In this document: one piece after another, positions 15,651-23,919 of the stretch
Numbering within the stretch: position 1 is the first letter of the stretch
How the letters are laid out: every line of letters starts with the position of its first letter
From: Verrucomicrobiia bacterium
GTDB lineage: Bacteria > Verrucomicrobiota > Verrucomicrobiia > Limisphaerales > CAIMTB01
DNA: 64,000 nt
Direction: 5' to 3'
NCBI GenBank assembly: GCA_019634625.1
Contig: JAHCBA010000003.1
Span: forward strand, 62,001-126,000
Program-made: the position numbers and the translations under genes
The notes under the pieces: model-generated
Told to the model about the DNA's origin: nothing
The model's database searches: none
What the model saw: the letters and a program-made list of their open reading frames with translations, nothing else

Positions 15651-15857
15651 ATGCAAACGACGCAGAACCAACAATCGCTAGCGATGCGCGAGGCGCGACG
15701 TCGCCTCCGCCTGACGCAGTTCGCGCTGGCGAAGCGGGTGGGATGCTCCGAATCCCAGATCACAAAGATCGAGACCGGCAGAGCCACCCCGGAGAAGTGG
15801 CTGAAGGAAGCAATTGCCCGGGAACTGGGCGTCGCCACGTGGGAGGTCGGCGTATGA
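15651..15857 (+). CDS. XRE-family HTH transcriptional regulator
   Basis: This small Cro/CI-type protein is 68 residues from ATG 15651 (MQTTQNQQSLAMREARRR); a shorter start at 15684 is possible. It is almost entirely one HTH_3 domain: RRLRLTQFALAKRVGCSESQ forms the helix-turn-helix, followed by ITKIETGRATPEKW. Its size suits a Cro-like repressor or lysis-lysogeny switch. The inverted-repeat cluster at 15544-15572 is its likely operator. Its stop overlaps the next start (ATGA), beginning the early operon. No CI-sized repressor was found elsewhere in the prophage. Confidence 0.85.
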   Translation: MQTTQNQQSLAMREARRRLRLTQFALAKRVGCSESQITKIETGRATPEKWLKEAIARELGVATWEVGV

Positions 15858-16033
15858 AGCGGGCCGCTCAGAAGAAGCGCGCCGCGACTCCCGGCGACAA
15901 GGCGGCTCCGGTTCGCCCCCTCCGCGACGGTCGCTTCCACCAACTCCTGGACCTCGCCCGCGAGGGCGACCTCGGCGCCATCGCTGAACTCTGGAACCGC
16001 TACGAATACCGGTTCCCGGAGGACGAACCGTGA
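15854..16033 (+). CDS. Small hypothetical phage protein (59 aa)
   Basis: The ATG at 15854 overlaps the stop of the XRE gene (ATGA). The product has a basic N-terminus (MKRAAQKKRAAT) and an acidic helical C-terminal part (FHQLLDLAREGDLGAIAELW). Its own stop overlaps the GTG of the next gene, so it is embedded in the early operon. No family recognised. Confidence 0.6.
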   Translation: MKRAAQKKRAATPGDKAAPVRPLRDGRFHQLLDLAREGDLGAIAELWNRYEYRFPEDEP

Positions 16034-16332
16034 TCGCCTTGGAGGACATCATGTCCGCGGCGATGACGGCACCGCCCGAGCGTCGTGAAGCGGCCCTTCG
16101 CATTCTCCGCGGCGAACTCCCGAAGGAGGAGCCGTACCTGACCCTCCGCGAGCTGTCCCGCCGCCTGGGCTTCGGCATCACCACCCTTCGCCGGTGGCGT
16201 GTTCCCGGCCACGGCGTCAGCGGTGCCAAGCGATACCGATTCGCCGAGGTGGAGGCCTACTTCGCCACCGAAGCCTTCCAGCGGCGGAAGGCGGCAGTAC
16301 GGGCCGAACGCGCCCGCTCCCGCAAAGCCTGA
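16030..16332 (+). CDS. MerR/excisionase-like HTH DNA-binding protein
   Basis: A GTG at 16030 overlaps the previous stop (GTGA) and gives a 100-residue product. Its middle contains YLTLRELSRRLGFGITTLRR then a wing RVPGHGVSGAKRYRFAEVEA, the winged-helix pattern of MerR/AlpA/Xis-type DNA-binding domains. The basic C-terminal tail could contact DNA. In an early operon with a Cro-like regulator it may be an excisionase or a transcription factor. It is well away from the integrase gene, so the excisionase role is uncertain. Confidence 0.65.
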   Translation: MIALEDIMSAAMTAPPERREAALRILRGELPKEEPYLTLRELSRRLGFGITTLRRWRVPGHGVSGAKRYRFAEVEAYFATEAFQRRKAAVRAERARSRKA

Positions 16333-16420
16333 TTCCCCTTTGGCAGCAGTGACCGCCGGGCTCGCTGTCTCGCCATCCCAATCCCGCCCGGCACGTCAGC
16401 AGCAATCGCAAGACACCAAC

Positions 16421-16648
16421 ATGGAAACGCAGAAACGCAAAATCGACTGGAACATGACCCTCAAGAAGTTCGCCACCGGCGTATGGGGCTTCAGCACGTA
16501 CATCGCGCTGCTTCTCTTCGCGGCGTGGTTCGCCATCGCCACCGGGGAAAAGAACGCCACCCAGATCGCGCTCGGCGCGGTCTTCTTCTCCACGTGGGTG
16601 AACTGGATGGCCTTCATGACCATCGAGCGCTCGTCCTCCAACCGCTGA
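16421..16648 (+). CDS. Small membrane protein (75 aa)
   Basis: From ATG 16421 (METQKRKIDWNMTLKK) the product has two hydrophobic helices, GVWGFSTYIALLLFAAWFAI and ATQIALGAVFFSTWVNWMAF, joined by a short polar turn. It is predicted to be an inner-membrane protein. The frame is open further upstream, but that part is a shadow of the preceding gene. Early-operon membrane proteins often act in superinfection exclusion, but nothing here shows that. About 90 bases separate it from the previous gene. Confidence 0.6.
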   Translation: METQKRKIDWNMTLKKFATGVWGFSTYIALLLFAAWFAIATGEKNATQIALGAVFFSTWVNWMAFMTIERSSSNR

Positions 16649-16678
16649 TCCCCAACCCCTGAAAGGAGAAGTCTGACT

Positions 16679-17248
16679 ATGGCAGTCCTCACTCAACCCA
16701 CCGACACATCCAACCCGTTCATCGAGGTCATCGGAAACGACCTCGCACCGGCGGGCACCTACATCGCAACCGTCCTCGACGTGCGCGACGAGTTTGGCGT
16801 CGTCCGAACGAAGTTCCAATCCACGGAGACCGAGAAGGTCGACTTGACCACGTTCTTGTTCGGCTTCCGCAGCCCGCAGGGACTGCCCCATCGCGTCGCC
16901 AGTCGGCGGATGAAAATCAGCGGCAACGAGAAGTCCGCGTTGTTCGCGTTCCTGAAGGCCCTGCTGGGAAAGGCCCCCGAGTACGGATGGGACTACTGCA
17001 CGCTCAAGGGGGCGAAGTGCCTCCTGACCGTCGAGCATGTGAAGCGCAAGGACGGCGTCGGAGTGTTCGCCTCGATCGCTGCGTTGTCCCCGGTGCCGCA
17101 GGGGCTCGTGGCACCCGCTGCCCCCGCACCTGTCCCCGCTCCCGCGCCCGTGCAGCAGCCGCTCGCGCCGCCGCGCCCCGCACCGGCTCCTGCTCGGGTT
17201 CCCGCAGCGCCGAGCATCGAGACCTTCGTCGACGACGTGCCCTTCTGA
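16679..17248 (+). CDS. Phage SSB-like single-strand DNA-binding protein
   Basis: The 189-residue protein (start ATG 16679, preceded by GAAAGGAGAAG) has an N-terminal ~130-residue beta-rich domain compatible with an OB-fold (LAPAGTYIATVLDVRDEFG...). A Pro/Ala-rich linker follows (about residues 140-178), and the acidic tip is VDDVPF. Bacterial SSBs end in DDDIPF, which recruits partner proteins, so layout and tip point to an SSB analogue. It begins the replication block, just before the exonuclease and polymerase. The N-terminal domain itself shows no clear SSB signature, hence moderate confidence. Confidence 0.65.
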   Translation: MAVLTQPTDTSNPFIEVIGNDLAPAGTYIATVLDVRDEFGVVRTKFQSTETEKVDLTTFLFGFRSPQGLPHRVASRRMKISGNEKSALFAFLKALLGKAPEYGWDYCTLKGAKCLLTVEHVKRKDGVGVFASIAALSPVPQGLVAPAAPAPVPAPAPVQQPLAPPRPAPAPARVPAAPSIETFVDDVPF

Positions 17249-17320
17249 TCGGCGAACCAACCCCAACCCCGCGGGGAGGATCGGCCGCAGGTCCTCCCCG
17301 CACTTCCTCCCAATCTTACC

Positions 17321-18124
17321 ATGGCAGTCTTGAGCAAGAACAAGGTCCCCGCCGGTCACTGGTACCGCGAGGACGGCACGCCGGTTCATCGTCTTCCGAC
17401 TTCCGACGGTCGGGGCGAACGTCCGACCACAATCCGCGACGCCAAGCGCCTCGGGCTCTACCCGAGCGTCACCGGCATCCTCGGCATCCTGGCCAAGCCA
17501 GGTCTCGAAAAGTGGAAGCTCGACCAGGTCGCCCTCGCCACGCTCCGCACTCCGAAGGCGCAGGAAGAGTCCGAGGACTACTGGTGCAACCGGGTCCGCA
17601 CTGTGGCCTTCGAGCAGGTCGAGCAAGCCGCTGACCTCGGCACGATGATTCACGGTGCGCTCGAAGCCGCGATGGCGGGCGAGCCCTACGCCGAGGACCT
17701 CCGCACGTACGTCGAGCCCGTGCTCGCGTGGAAGCAGCAGGTCGGAATCGAAATCGTCGACCGCGAGTCCCGTCTCGTGAACCGGCAGCACGGGTTCGCC
17801 GGTACCGCCGACGTGCTCTTCCGGTACGGCCGAAACGGCATCGGCATCCTCGACTACAAGACCCGCAAGACGAAGCCGGGCGAGGACGTTCAGGCCTACG
17901 ACAACCAGGCCATGCAACTCGCCGCGTACGGCGCCACATACTGGGGCGAGGAACAGATTGGCCGCGTTCTCGCCGCCAACATCTTCATCTCGACGACCGA
18001 GCCCGGCCGCGTGGTCGTGGTGAAGCATCCCGATCCCACTCGCGACTGGCAGGCCTTCCGCATGGTCGCGGCCCTCTGGCGCTACAAGAATGGCTACGAC
18101 CCTCGCAAGGCCGTCCTGGGATGA
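17321..18124 (+). CDS. RecB-like PD-(D/E)XK exonuclease
   Basis: The 267-residue protein (MAVLSKNKVPAGHWY) carries the RecB/Cas4-like nuclease core. HGFAGTADVLFRY gives the Asp, ILDYKTRKT gives the (D/E)-x-K pair, and NQAMQLAAYG is the downstream QxxxY-like helix. TMIHGALEAAM supplies the N-terminal conserved His. In phages such enzymes act as exonucleases in recombination or DNA processing. The stop overlaps the polymerase start (ATGA), so both are translated from the same message. Confidence 0.85.
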   Translation: MAVLSKNKVPAGHWYREDGTPVHRLPTSDGRGERPTTIRDAKRLGLYPSVTGILGILAKPGLEKWKLDQVALATLRTPKAQEESEDYWCNRVRTVAFEQVEQAADLGTMIHGALEAAMAGEPYAEDLRTYVEPVLAWKQQVGIEIVDRESRLVNRQHGFAGTADVLFRYGRNGIGILDYKTRKTKPGEDVQAYDNQAMQLAAYGATYWGEEQIGRVLAANIFISTTEPGRVVVVKHPDPTRDWQAFRMVAALWRYKNGYDPRKAVLG

Positions 18125-19953
18125 TCGCGGAACCCGTCATCCTGACCCCGGCGATGTGGTTCGCGCAGCCGACCGGAGACCTGGTCGCCGTCGACTTCGA
18201 GACCTTCTACACATCGGCCTACTCGGTGAAGGAACTGGGCCACTGGGCCTACTGCCACGACCCGCGCTTCCACGCGTACCTCGTGGCAGTCACCGACGGC
18301 GAACGAACCTGCGTCTGCGCCCCACGACAGTTTCCGTGGGCGACCATCGCGGGCCGACGGTGGGTCAGCCACAACCGCGACTTCGACCGCGCCGTGTTCG
18401 AGCGGCTCCGCGAGTTGGGGGCGATTCCATCGGACGCCCGCGGTCCCGCCGAGTGGCACTGCTCCGCTGCCCTGTGTGCCTTCCTGCAACTTCCCCGCGA
18501 CCTCGCGGGCGCGGTGAAGGCCGTCTTCGGCCAGACGCTCGACAAGGCGCCGAGGTCTCGGGCGAAGGGTTGGAACCCGATGGAGGACGGATTCCTCGCC
18601 GTCGAGATGCGCCGCTATGCCGGTCGAGACGCGTTGGCGTGCCTCGCCCTTTGGAACCACCTGGAGCGCCACTGGCCGACGCACGAGCGCCGCCTCTTCG
18701 AAATCACCTCCGAGATGGGCCGGCGCGGGCTTTGCGTCGACTGGGAGCACGTTCGGGCGAGTCGCCAAGGCCTCCAAGAGTTGGTCAGCGCGATGTCTGC
18801 GGGGCTGCCGTGGGATCGGGCGCTGTCGATCAAGTCGTTTCGCGCCGCCTGCCAACTGAAAGGCGTCGAGGCCCCGGCCAGCACCTCGGCCAAGGACCCG
18901 GGCTTCATCGAGTGGGCGGACGCGAACCCGGAATCGGTGGGCACGGGCTGGGCTCGGGACATGCAACGCATCCGGTCCGCGAACCGGACCGCCCGGGTGC
19001 TTGAAGCGATGGAAGCGCGGCGGATGCCTGGCGGCCGGATGGCCTACGAGTTGCGGTACTTCGGCGCGAGCACGGGCCGCTGGTCCGGTGGCGGCGGGCT
19101 GAATCTCCAGAACCTTAACCGGAAGACTGCCGAAGGCGTTGACCTCCGCCGCGCCATCGTAGCTCCACCAGGACGAGTGCTCGCCGTCGTCGATTACAGC
19201 CAGATCGAGAGCCGGGTCCTGCTCTACCTCGCCGGGGACACCGAGGCCCTGCGCCTCTTCCGCGAAAGCCCGGAGGCCGACGCCTACGAAATCCACGCCC
19301 GCCGGACGATGGGCTACGCCGAGCCCGAACCGCTGAAGGCCTACTGCGACCGGACCGGCTCCGGACTCCGACAACTCGCGAAGGCACGCGTGCTGGGCCT
19401 CGGCTTTGGCTGCGGGTGGCGGAAGTTCATCGAGGTGGCCCGGGTGATGGCGGGCCTCGAACTCTCGGACGCGGAGTCGAAGCGAATCGTGACCGAGTTC
19501 CGCGATTCCAACCCGCTGATCGTCGACCTCTGGGACCGGCTTCAAGCGGCGTGCGAAGCTCGCGACCGTCAGCACTACGCCCTGCCGCTGCCGGTCGCGC
19601 AACACGACCCCGCGTCGAAGCGGTTCCTGCTCTACCGCGACATCAGCGTCACCGAGGACGGTATCACCTGCACCGTGGGCGGTGAGCGTATCCGGGTCTA
19701 CGGCGGTCTCCTGGCCGAGAACTGGACGCAGGCCACCGCCCGCGACGTTCTCGCCTTCGCGTGGCTCCGATGCGCCGACGCCGGCTTCCTGCCCGTCCTC
19801 AGCGTCCACGATGAACTCGTGTTCGAGCTGCCCGAGGCCTCCGCCCGCGAGGACCTCGAACGCATCACCCGGATCATGGAAACCCCGATGCCTTGGGCAC
19901 CGCACCTCCCGCTGAAGGTCGACGGCAAGCTGACCCCTTTCTACGCCAAGTGA
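18121..19953 (+). CDS. Phage DNA polymerase, family A, with 3'-5' exonuclease
   Basis: The 610-residue enzyme starts at ATG 18121. The N-terminal exonuclease domain begins AVDFETFY, with catalytic Asp25 and Glu27. In the polymerase domain, motif A is VVDYSQIESRVLLYLAGD (Asp358), motif B/O-helix is the RQLAKARVLGLGFGCGW region, and motif C is SVHDELVFELPE (Asp564). RYFGASTGRWSGGGGLNLQN is the usual template-binding block. It has no 5'-3' nuclease domain, as in T7-like and many siphophage enzymes. It replicates the phage genome together with the primase and helicase encoded next. Confidence 0.95.
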   Translation: MIAEPVILTPAMWFAQPTGDLVAVDFETFYTSAYSVKELGHWAYCHDPRFHAYLVAVTDGERTCVCAPRQFPWATIAGRRWVSHNRDFDRAVFERLRELGAIPSDARGPAEWHCSAALCAFLQLPRDLAGAVKAVFGQTLDKAPRSRAKGWNPMEDGFLAVEMRRYAGRDALACLALWNHLERHWPTHERRLFEITSEMGRRGLCVDWEHVRASRQGLQELVSAMSAGLPWDRALSIKSFRAACQLKGVEAPASTSAKDPGFIEWADANPESVGTGWARDMQRIRSANRTARVLEAMEARRMPGGRMAYELRYFGASTGRWSGGGGLNLQNLNRKTAEGVDLRRAIVAPPGRVLAVVDYSQIESRVLLYLAGDTEALRLFRESPEADAYEIHARRTMGYAEPEPLKAYCDRTGSGLRQLAKARVLGLGFGCGWRKFIEVARVMAGLELSDAESKRIVTEFRDSNPLIVDLWDRLQAACEARDRQHYALPLPVAQHDPASKRFLLYRDISVTEDGITCTVGGERIRVYGGLLAENWTQATARDVLAFAWLRCADAGFLPVLSVHDELVFELPEASAREDLERITRIMETPMPWAPHLPLKVDGKLTPFYAK

Positions 19954-19960
19954 CCCCGCC

Positions 19961-20851
19961 ATGGCCCTCCTGCTTCCCATCTCAAATCGAACGGCCGAGC
20001 GCCTGAAGACCGTCCCGACCCCGGGCAACACGCACCGGTGGCTCGCCCAGGTCGCCAGCGGCCTGCGTCACGTCCTCGACGCCGACGCCTGTTTCGCCTT
20101 CCTGCGCCGGTGCTGCGACGAATTCGTGGACCACCGGAAGATTCCGGACCGCGAAATCGAGGCCGCGGTGGACCTCGCCTACTCCGGTCGCCCGGTCGCC
20201 AAGGTCAACTTCGGCCGGCAACCCGTCGACTGGCCCGAACTTAGTCAGGCGCTCATCGACCGGGTCCTGTTCGAGACCGCACCGGCCTTCGATGTCACCG
20301 GCGACACCGGCCTCGGCGCCGCCGACGTGCTGCCGCGTCTCTTCAAGCCGGGCGAACTCGTCTGCACCGGGCGCACCACCGAGAGGGCGCTCGTGCGACC
20401 GCTCAAAGACACCCTCGCCGACGCTGACTGGCTCCAGTTCATCGTGGTGAACCCGATGCGAGATCGGGAGGCCCCGAACTATCAGGGCAAGCTCGCCCCG
20501 CGCTGCCAGAACAACACCGGCCTGCGCCGGCATCTGGTCGCCGAGTTCGACAACCCGGCCCTGTCCAAGGAACAGCAGGCCCGACTGTCGACCAGGCTCG
20601 GGCAACTCGCGCCCCTCGTCCTGGTCGTCGATTCCGGCGGCAAGAGCCTGCACGCCTGGTTCCGGGTCGATCACCTGTCCCGCCAGGACCAAGTCCGCTT
20701 CTTCTGCGTCGCCTGCCTCCTGGGCGCCGACGCCACGCGCTGGGACGTCTGCGGCTGGCTCCGGATGCCTGGCGGCCTCCGCGTCGTCGACGGCGTCCCC
20801 GCCATCCGCCAGCGCATCCTTCACTTCGAACCCCAGGCTGCCCGTGTCTGA
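19961..20851 (+). CDS. AEP-like phage primase
   Basis: The 296-residue protein contains VLVVDSGGKSLHAWFRVDHL, a block seen in archaeo-eukaryotic-type primases of phages and plasmids, and WDVCGWLRMPGGLRV near the C-terminus. Metal-binding acidic residues are less obvious, so an inactive relative is possible. It sits between the polymerase and a RecA-fold ATPase whose GTG start overlaps its 3' end, a usual primase-helicase pairing. It would make primers at the phage origin. Confidence 0.7.
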   Translation: MALLLPISNRTAERLKTVPTPGNTHRWLAQVASGLRHVLDADACFAFLRRCCDEFVDHRKIPDREIEAAVDLAYSGRPVAKVNFGRQPVDWPELSQALIDRVLFETAPAFDVTGDTGLGAADVLPRLFKPGELVCTGRTTERALVRPLKDTLADADWLQFIVVNPMRDREAPNYQGKLAPRCQNNTGLRRHLVAEFDNPALSKEQQARLSTRLGQLAPLVLVVDSGGKSLHAWFRVDHLSRQDQVRFFCVACLLGADATRWDVCGWLRMPGGLRVVDGVPAIRQRILHFEPQAARV

Positions 20852-22064
20852 GTCCACCCCATTCAACGTCCTGCTGACCGATTTCCTCCCCGCCGCCCTC
20901 GTCGAGTCCGTCCACAAGGAGGCGGTCAAGGTCGAGAGCGTGCCTCCTGTCCGGCTGCTCGATGACCTTCGCGCCCCGGCCGCCGAAAACGATCCATCCG
21001 AACTCATCATGCACCGATTCCTCTACCGCGGCGGCGTCTGCCTCGTGCTCGGCCCCACCGGCATCGGCAAGTCGTCTTTTCTGATGCAACTCGGGATCCA
21101 CTTCGCCGTCGGCAAACCGCTCTTCGGCATCACCCCCGGCGGGGCCTACCGCGAACGCGGGATGCGGGTCCTCCTGATCCAGGCTGAGAACGACGAGGGC
21201 GACCTCGCCGAAATGCGCGATGGCGTCCTCAGCGGCTGCAACCTGCCCGAAGTCGAAAAAGCGCAGGCCCAGAAACGATTCATGGTCTGCACGGTCAACG
21301 ACCGCAGCGGCGACAAGTTCGCCCTCACTCTCGATGCGCTCCTGACCGAGTTCGGTCCCTTCGACCTCGTCATCATCGATCCGGCCTTCGCCTACCTCGG
21401 CGGCGATTCGAACAGCCAGAAGGATGTCAGCCACTTCATGCGCGAGCTGCTGAATCCGCTCCTGCAACGGCACCGGGTCGGCCTGATTCTCGCGCACCAC
21501 ACGAACAAGCCGCTCCGGGGAAAGGAGAAGGAGAACTGGGAGGCCGGGGACTACGCCTACCTCGGCGCCGGCTCCGCGGAGTGGATCAACCCGGCGAGAG
21601 CAGCCATCGCGCTTCGGTCGATCGGTTCGGACACCGTCTTCGAACTCAGGGCGCCCAAGCGCGGCAAACGACTCCGATGGCAGTCCGACGGCGTTCCCAC
21701 GGTCACCCGTTTCATCGCCCACCACCGGGCGGTCGGCGTCATCTGCTGGCGCGAGGCGGAGAAGTCCGAGGTCGAGGAGGTGCTGGCCGGCAACCCCGGT
21801 GGCCGCCCGCGCAGCTGCGACTTGGTCGAGGTCCTTCACTGCATCGCAACGCACCCAGGTCGCCACCAGGGCTTCCTGAACGGCGTCGTCGCAAAGGCCC
21901 TCGACTGCTCCGAGCAGGCAGTCCAGCGGACCATCCAGGACGCCGTCGAGGCCGGCTTCGTGCGCTTCACCGAGAAGGGGCGGACCCGCCTCTACCACCT
22001 CACGGAAAAGGGCCAAACCAAGGCCGAGGAACGCCCCACCGCTCACGACTGGAAAAAGCCCTGA
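20844..22064 (+). CDS. RepA-like hexameric helicase/ATPase (AAA_25)
   Basis: The 406-residue protein begins at GTG 20844, overlapping the primase stop by 8 bases. Walker A is GPTGIGKSSF, Walker B is FDLVIIDPAFAYLGGDSNSQ, and GLILAHHTNKP is the sensor-like strand, the RepA/KaiC-type RecA fold. The C-terminal ~100 residues (AKALDCSEQAVQRTIQDAVE...RLYHLTEKG) form a winged-helix domain, suggesting DNA binding. It should be the replicative helicase or its loader. A candidate origin lies directly downstream. Confidence 0.85.
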   Translation: MSESTPFNVLLTDFLPAALVESVHKEAVKVESVPPVRLLDDLRAPAAENDPSELIMHRFLYRGGVCLVLGPTGIGKSSFLMQLGIHFAVGKPLFGITPGGAYRERGMRVLLIQAENDEGDLAEMRDGVLSGCNLPEVEKAQAQKRFMVCTVNDRSGDKFALTLDALLTEFGPFDLVIIDPAFAYLGGDSNSQKDVSHFMRELLNPLLQRHRVGLILAHHTNKPLRGKEKENWEAGDYAYLGAGSAEWINPARAAIALRSIGSDTVFELRAPKRGKRLRWQSDGVPTVTRFIAHHRAVGVICWREAEKSEVEEVLAGNPGGRPRSCDLVEVLHCIATHPGRHQGFLNGVVAKALDCSEQAVQRTIQDAVEAGFVRFTEKGRTRLYHLTEKGQTKAEERPTAHDWKKP

Positions 22065-22083
22065 ATCAAAACCCCTCTCATGC

Positions 22084-22212
22084 GATTCAATTATTGCCCA
22101 ACTCTCTGCTGCCAAGCCCTTTCGACAAAATGCCGGACTGCCCATCAATCAACTCGATTCTCAATTGAATCGAATCACCGCCCCCCTAAAGGGGGGGGCG
22201 GACGATTCAATT
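22084..22212. other. Candidate replication origin: GATTCAATT repeats and GC hairpin
   Basis: In an AT-rich island within GC-rich DNA, GATTCAATT occurs at 22084-22092 and 22204-22212 and inverted at 22163-22171. Near the inverted copy, CGATTC and GAATCG form a further dyad. Between them stands a very GC-rich hairpin (CCGCCCCCC at 22178-22186, TAAA loop, GGGGGG...CGG). It lies directly after the helicase gene. Iterons, an AT-rich stretch and a hairpin resemble a phage origin, though an operator for the next genes is the alternative. Confidence 0.45.
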
Positions 22213-22261
22213 CATTCAAGGGCGGCCATTCTGAGTTCAACGTCCTCGCTGGAGGTAGCCG

Positions 22262-22657
22262 GTGAAAGGCCTCTCCCCCACCCAGCGAACGCTTCGCGCT
22301 CTCCGCGAGCAAGGCCTCGTCTGCACCATCGTCGAGAAGTGGAATCCCTACGGCGGGCCTCACGGCATCCGGCAGGACCTCTTCGGAATCATCGACATCC
22401 TCGCCCTCGACCCTCGGCGCGGCGTCGTCGGCGTCCAGTCCACCGGCCAGGACTTCGCCGGCCACCTTCGCAAGCTGACCGAGGAGAAGGCCCAGGAGTG
22501 CCTCGACTGGCTGACCACGCCCGGCACCGCGCTCGAGTTGTGGGCGTGGCGGAAGGTGAAAGCCCAGCGCGGCGGCAAAGCGCTGATCTGGCAACCCCGA
22601 GTTCAGGTCCTGACTTCGAACGATTTCAAACCCCAACCCCAGGAGCAGCAGACGTGA
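22262..22657 (+). CDS. Predicted small nuclease-like phage protein
   Basis: A GTG at 22262 gives 131 residues (MKGLSPTQRTLRALREQGLV). The core KWNPYGGPHGIRQDLFGIID followed by ILALDPRRGVVGVQSTG has the spacing of a VRR-NUC or resolvase-type PD-(D/E)XK fold, with Gln where Lys is usual (GVQ). Downstream blocks LDWLTTPGTALELWAWRKV fit the same fold. It may resolve or trim DNA, or be an inactive relative. Its stop overlaps the next GTG (GTGA). Confidence 0.6.
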   Translation: MKGLSPTQRTLRALREQGLVCTIVEKWNPYGGPHGIRQDLFGIIDILALDPRRGVVGVQSTGQDFAGHLRKLTEEKAQECLDWLTTPGTALELWAWRKVKAQRGGKALIWQPRVQVLTSNDFKPQPQEQQT

Positions 22658-23076
22658 AACCGGAGTTCCACGAAGGGTGGATTGCCAAGCATCGCGATCC
22701 GCTCGACGCCGCAGACCAGGACTTCGAGTGGAACGAAATCTTGGACCGCCTGGACGAGGACCTCGAAGCGGGCAAGACGGACAAGACCGTTGCCGAAGCG
22801 GTGAAGCGGCTGATCCAGCTGCTCGTCCCGAACTACACGAATCGTCGCGTCTGGCCCAAATCGCTCGGCGTTCGACTCCTCGCCCTCGCGTGGGTTCTCG
22901 ACCCCGGCTACTTCCCCGGCAGCCCTTCACTTCGCGAACTCGCCCGCCGCGCGAAGGTGACCCCGGCCAAGCTCGCCAAGCACGCAGGCCGCTACAGCCG
23001 CCTCCTGCGCTGGCGTCACCGTGGCCAGCGTCACGCCTGGAACTGGCGCAAAGGACAACGTTCCGCACGTGGGTAG
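22654..23076 (+). CDS. Hypothetical phage protein ending in the 18-bp repeat
   Basis: The GTG at 22654 overlaps the previous stop. The 140-residue product has an acidic N-terminal half (WNEILDRLDEDLEAG) and a basic C-terminal half (SLRELARRAKVTPAKLAKHA) that looks like a helix-turn-helix. The last codons WRKGQRSARG are written by the 18-bp repeat at 23047-23064, so its natural C-terminus may have been altered by insertion of that repeat. Function unknown, perhaps a late regulator. Confidence 0.6.
   Translation: MKPEFHEGWIAKHRDPLDAADQDFEWNEILDRLDEDLEAGKTDKTVAEAVKRLIQLLVPNYTNRRVWPKSLGVRLLALAWVLDPGYFPGSPSLRELARRAKVTPAKLAKHAGRYSRLLRWRHRGQRHAWNWRKGQRSARG
23047..23064 (+). repeat. 18-bp repeat CGCAAAGGACAACGTTCC, copy 1
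   Basis: Full match to the consensus. It is the last part of the 22654-23076 gene, read in the frame that gives KGQRS, 12 bases before its stop. Confidence 0.9.
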
Positions 23077-23167
23077 AACGATGCACTGCGACCCAACGCT
23101 CCAACCGCGCACAGCCAGCCTGCGCAGCCGGTGCCTCAGCCTGCGAGAGGCCGCCGTTGACGCCGAC

Positions 23168-23184
23168 CCAAAGGACAACGTTCC
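23168..23184 (+). repeat. 18-bp repeat, copy 2 (variant 5' end)
   Basis: It reads CCAAAGGACAACGTTCC, differing from the consensus only at its 5' end, and is followed by CGC. It lies in the ~240-bp non-coding gap before the ParB-like gene. I see no gene in the rest of this gap. Confidence 0.85.
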
Positions 23185-23319
23185 CGCTTCCCTGAAAACG
23201 CACGAGAACCGGCTTCTCGCAGGCGAGACGGGGTGCCTCGGCCCCGGGCCGGTGGGGGGAAGGAATCTTTTGCCGGCCCCCGGTGGGGTGGAGGTGTGGC
23301 GTCAGCCCCGACAACGCGC

Positions 23320-23919
23320 ATGAACGACCGAAAACCAAAAAAACGCGCCGCGGTTCCAAGCCCGGCCCCGGAACCCTCCGCCAATCCGCCCGCCGGCCCA
23401 GCGGTCAACTGCGCCTTCGACGAGCTGGTGCCGCTGGAAAAGCTGGTGCCGAACCCACGCAACCCAAACCAGCACCCGCAGAGCCAGGTCGCCCTTCTGG
23501 CCAAGGTCATCGGGCATCAGGGCTGGCGCTCGCCGGTGGTCGTCTCGACCCGGTCCGGGTTCATCGTCGCAGGCCACGGTCGCTACGAAGCGGCCAAGGC
23601 ACTCGGACTATCGGTGGTGCCCGTCGACTACCAGGACTTCGCAACCGAGGCCGACGAGTGGGCGCACCTGATCGCCGACAACCGGCTGGCTGAACTCGCG
23701 GAGGCCGATGACGCCGCGCTTCGCTCGCTGCTCGGCGAACTGAAGGCGACCGATCTCGACATGGACCTGTCCGGGTTCGACGCGACGGCGCTGCAAGGCC
23801 TCCTGTCCGGCGCGGCAGAGCCCGAGGCCCCGGCCGACTTCCCCGCGGTCGACGAGAACGTGCCGACCGAGTTCCAGTGTCCGAGGTGTGCCTTCAAGTG
23901 GTCGGGCAAGCCGTCGTGA
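23320..23919 (+). CDS. ParB-like nuclease-domain phage protein
   Basis: From ATG 23320 the product is 199 residues. After a basic Pro-rich leader comes a ParB N-terminal domain: LVPLEKLVPNPRNPNQHPQS, a GWRSPVVVSTRSG strand, and IVAGHGRYEAAKALG, the conserved GxxR-type nucleotide-binding motif. It lacks the HTH of true partition ParB. Such stand-alone domains are common next to DNA methyltransferases in phages, and here a C5-methyltransferase overlaps its stop by GTGA. It may be a nuclease or a CTP-binding switch. The C-terminal PTEFQCPRCAFKW is a zinc-knuckle-like end. Confidence 0.85.
   Translation: MNDRKPKKRAAVPSPAPEPSANPPAGPAVNCAFDELVPLEKLVPNPRNPNQHPQSQVALLAKVIGHQGWRSPVVVSTRSGFIVAGHGRYEAAKALGLSVVPVDYQDFATEADEWAHLIADNRLAELAEADDAALRSLLGELKATDLDMDLSGFDATALQGLLSGAAEPEAPADFPAVDENVPTEFQCPRCAFKWSGKPS

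Noticed and set aside
18094-20031. 645-codon minus-strand frame opposite the DNA polymerase
   Set aside because: Arises from codon bias; polymerase motifs on the plus strand are unambiguous.
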